Source: Nocardia acididurans (GTDB lineage: Bacteria; Actinomycetota; Actinomycetes; Mycobacteriales; Mycobacteriaceae). Taken from it: a stretch of DNA of 64,000 nt. Both the position numbers and the translations under genes were made by a program. The stretch spans positions 1 through 64,000 of the forward strand of contig NZ_JAERRJ010000020.1 in assembly GCF_016741815.1 (NCBI RefSeq), given 5' to 3'. The notes under the pieces are model-generated. The model was not told the DNA's origin. It made no database searches and saw only the letters and a program-made list of their open reading frames with translations. This document shows positions 62,184 through 64,000 of this stretch, piece by piece; the stretch's first letter is position 1; every line of letters starts with the position of its first letter.

Positions 62184-63374
62184 TTGGCGAGTAGTGAGAT
62201 GGGCACGAAGCAGACCGCGGCGCGAGACGACTCGCGCTACGGGGCATCGTTCGGGCTCGAGGACGTCAATGAGGTGCTGGCCGGGATGGTCGGCGAACAA
62301 GCCGTCGACCGGCCGCGCGACGCGGAACTCATCACCTGCCGGCTCGGGCTCGACGGCGAGAGCCCCGAAACCCTGACCGTGCTCGGCATGCGGTTCGGAG
62401 TGTCGCGAGATCGGGCCCGGCAGCTGTACACGCGCGCCGTCGGGAACATGGTGCGGCGCGCACAAACCACCGGCGCGCCCGACCTCGGCGTGTTCGCCGA
62501 ACGGTATCCGGTGGGATGGGGTGACGAGCGGCTGGTACGCACCCTGCTCGCGGAAACCTATGCCACCGACAACGACATCGCGGCCCAGGATTGGGCGTAT
62601 CTGAAGCTGCGGCTGGCCGGGCACGATCTGCAGGAGTCGAAACGGCTGGCCGGGTTCGTCTTCCAGCGCATCGCCGGATGGCAGCAGAAGGGGCGCTGGC
62701 ATCTGCTCCCGCAGCAGCAGCCCGAGGAGGTGCCCGCGGGCGTGTGGAATCCGTGGCTGCGCCGCGTCGAATGGGGCGCGGGCGAACCCGCCGAGCTACC
62801 CGAGGACGCGGCGCGCACCCTCGATATCGACGACGACGGGCGCGGGTCCATGTTCGCCGAAAAGCTCGGGCGCGAAGTCACTTTCGACACCGGACTGCAG
62901 GCGCGGCTGCTGCGGCTGCTCGACGGGAGCGAACGGGTCGACCACTTCCGCGAACTGCCCGCCGCCGTCACCTACGAGGTGGACGGGGCCGAACGGGTGC
63001 ATCATCCGTTCGTGGCGGCGCAGTTCGCCGACGGCCGGGTGGTGCTCATGGACGTGATTCCGCTGGGGCAGGTCGCCTTTCACGTGAACCGGTGCAAAGC
63101 CGCGGCGGGGCGGGCGTACGCGCACGCGCACGGGTGGGGGTGGCTGGTGTGGACCGGCGGGTCCTCCGGCGTCGCGGATCTGCTGCGCCGGGAGGTCGAC
63201 GCACGGTATGAGAATCAGCTCCGGAACCGGATAGCGAGTGGACCGGTCGGATGGGACGAGCTTCGCGGATACCGGGATGAAACGGGCATCGAACTGCTCG
63301 ATCTGGCCGCCATGACGCTGCGCAACGAATGGCGCTGGGACCGTGGACCTTTCCGCCTGAGCGCCCCGCACTGA
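62184..63374 (+). CDS. Sigma-region-4-like HTH protein with degenerate nuclease-like C-terminal part
   Basis: A 396-residue protein. The segment AELITCRLGLDGESPETLTV with GVSRDRARQLYTRAVGNM matches sigma-70 region 4, without region 2. The C-terminal part (RVHHPFVAAQFADGRVVLMD, CKAAAGRAYAHAHGWGWLVW) recalls a TnsA/PD-(D/E)XK layout with its catalytic lysine absent; this is a weak similarity. A TTG at 62184 after GTAGGGG is the likely start; ATG 62199 is the alternative. Confidence 0.62.
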   Translation: MASSEMGTKQTAARDDSRYGASFGLEDVNEVLAGMVGEQAVDRPRDAELITCRLGLDGESPETLTVLGMRFGVSRDRARQLYTRAVGNMVRRAQTTGAPDLGVFAERYPVGWGDERLVRTLLAETYATDNDIAAQDWAYLKLRLAGHDLQESKRLAGFVFQRIAGWQQKGRWHLLPQQQPEEVPAGVWNPWLRRVEWGAGEPAELPEDAARTLDIDDDGRGSMFAEKLGREVTFDTGLQARLLRLLDGSERVDHFRELPAAVTYEVDGAERVHHPFVAAQFADGRVVLMDVIPLGQVAFHVNRCKAAAGRAYAHAHGWGWLVWTGGSSGVADLLRREVDARYENQLRNRIASGPVGWDELRGYRDETGIELLDLAAMTLRNEWRWDRGPFRLSAPH

Positions 63375-63495
63375 GCAGCGCCGCCGAATCGACCCGACCG
63401 GCGCGGCCACGTGTGCCCGCCCGCGCATGTTTGCTCGGCCCCTCTCGGGGCACGCCCAAAGACGTCTCCTTACCTCCACTCTCCGGGAAACGATC

Positions 63496-64000
63496 ATGGG
63501 TATTGCTTCGGCAGCGACGAAAGCGTTCGGCACCACGGCATCGGCGGCGGGAAACGTCGCCGGAGCTCTAGGCGGAGCGGCGGTGGGAGCCACCGCCGGG
63601 GCCGCGCGAGGAGCGGTACAGGGCGCGTATTCCGGTGCGCGCCAGGGCGTGGGCGCGCCGACCGCCATCCTCGTCGGGACCACGGTGGCCGCGGTGACAG
63701 GGGTCGCGGAGTGGCCGCTGGTGGTGGCCGGGGGCGTCGCGGCCGGAGTGGTGTATGTCGTGAAACACGCTGGACGCCAGGGCGATTCGCGTCCCGGCGG
63801 ACGCGACCAACGGGTCGAGTCAAGCGAAGAGAAGGATTCCGGCGCACCGGGCGAAGCCGCGGGTCCGGACGCTCAGGGCGTCGCGGCGGGTGCGGACGCT
63901 CAGGGCGTCGCGGCGGGTCCGGACGCTCAGGGCGTCGCGGCGGGTCCGGACGCTCAGGGCGTCGCGGCGGGTCCGGACGCTCAGGGCGTCGCGGCGGGTC
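63496..64000 (+). CDS. Glycine-zipper membrane protein with 9-residue repeats (3' end outside window)
   Basis: The open frame begins MGIASAATKAFGTTASAAGN, with a Gly/Ala-rich hydrophobic part (NVAGALGGAAVGATAGAARG, TAILVGTTVAAVTGVAEWPL). A charged stretch follows, then a tail of GPDAQGVAA repeats that is still open at base 64000. The hydrophobic part may sit in a membrane; the repeat tail is likely disordered. No family is recognised. Confidence 0.7.
   Translation, partial: MGIASAATKAFGTTASAAGNVAGALGGAAVGATAGAARGAVQGAYSGARQGVGAPTAILVGTTVAAVTGVAEWPLVVAGGVAAGVVYVVKHAGRQGDSRPGGRDQRVESSEEKDSGAPGEAAGPDAQGVAAGADAQGVAAGPDAQGVAAGPDAQGVAAGPDAQGVAAG
63862..64000 (+). repeat. In-frame 27-bp tandem repeat
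   Basis: About 5.1 copies of a 27-bp unit encoding GPDAQGVAA (the second copy reads GADAQGVAA), near-identical at DNA level. The array extends past the window end. Such arrays can change copy number by slippage, keeping the frame because 27 is divisible by 3. Confidence 0.95.

Noticed and set aside
62184..63374. True sigma factor
   Set aside because: Only a region-4-like HTH is present; no region 2 is seen.
63862..64000. Repeat array considered as CRISPR
   Set aside because: The units are contiguous 27-mers with no spacers and lie in a reading frame.

Overview
The window is GC-rich, gene-dense actinobacterial DNA. The best fit is Nocardia or a close relative in the Mycobacteriales. Support comes from an antigen-85-like mycolyl esterase (18.6-19.6 kb), a cobalamin riboswitch in front of metE, XRE/DUF397 and DUF4254 genes, cutinase- and Ag85-type serine esterases, frequent GTG starts and 4-base ATGA gene overlaps. 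No transposase, CRISPR array or rRNA was seen.

Layout. 0-2.4 kb: metE (its 3' end lies outside the window) with a cobalamin riboswitch. 2.5-6.1 kb: two overlapping paralogous secreted alpha/beta-hydrolases. 6.1-18.5 kb: a divergent locus that is the most unusual part of the window. One arm encodes a four-LysM tyrosinase and a DUF2182 membrane protein. The other arm is a six-gene operon of an alpha/beta-hydrolase, a CHAT-like pseudo-protease, an apparently active CHAT protease, a C25/caspase-like protein, a HAD-M28 peptidase fusion and a fungalysin (M36) metallopeptidase. None of these soluble proteins has a recognisable signal peptide, and a 20-bp perfect palindrome lies between the arms. 18.6-25.5 kb: Ag85-like esterase, ECF sigma module, small secreted protein, large SARP/AfsR-type regulator, NTF2-like and cupin proteins. 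25.5-29.4 kb: MoxR AAA ATPase, VWA/HExxH protein and an unknown partner. 29.7-32.7 kb: X-Pro-peptidase-like hydrolase, TetR regulator, membrane protein.

32.8-33.4 kb: tRNA-Val(CAC) diverging from a tRNA-Gly(GCC)-Cys(GCA)-Val(GAC) cluster. 33.5-52.3 kb: metabolic and regulatory genes (DoxX-like protein, GT4 plus glycogen-debranching-like operon, Baeyer-Villiger-type monooxygenase with a SRPBCC partner and TetR, ABC1 kinase, an operon of three roadblock proteins plus a DUF4388-like protein, secreted metzincin, UGT-like glycosyltransferase, LysR). At 52.3-52.5 kb a second tRNA-Val(GAC)/Gly(GCC) pair lies in inverted orientation.

52.6-64 kb: DUF4254, an XRE-DUF397 pair, then a module of DUF8175-, DUF8176- and DUF6668-type proteins. 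It also holds a MinD-like protein without a P-loop lysine, a long cutinase, small membrane proteins, a sigma-region-4-like protein and a glycine-rich membrane protein with a 27-bp tandem repeat that runs off the window. I infer that this is one end of a conjugation/type-IV-secretion-like locus whose core ATPases would lie beyond 64 kb. A third tRNA-Gly(GCC) is embedded in it.

Family assignments were made by reading motifs, without database searches. Domain numbers such as DUF8175, DUF8176 and DUF6668 are recalled from family appearance and should be treated as provisional.
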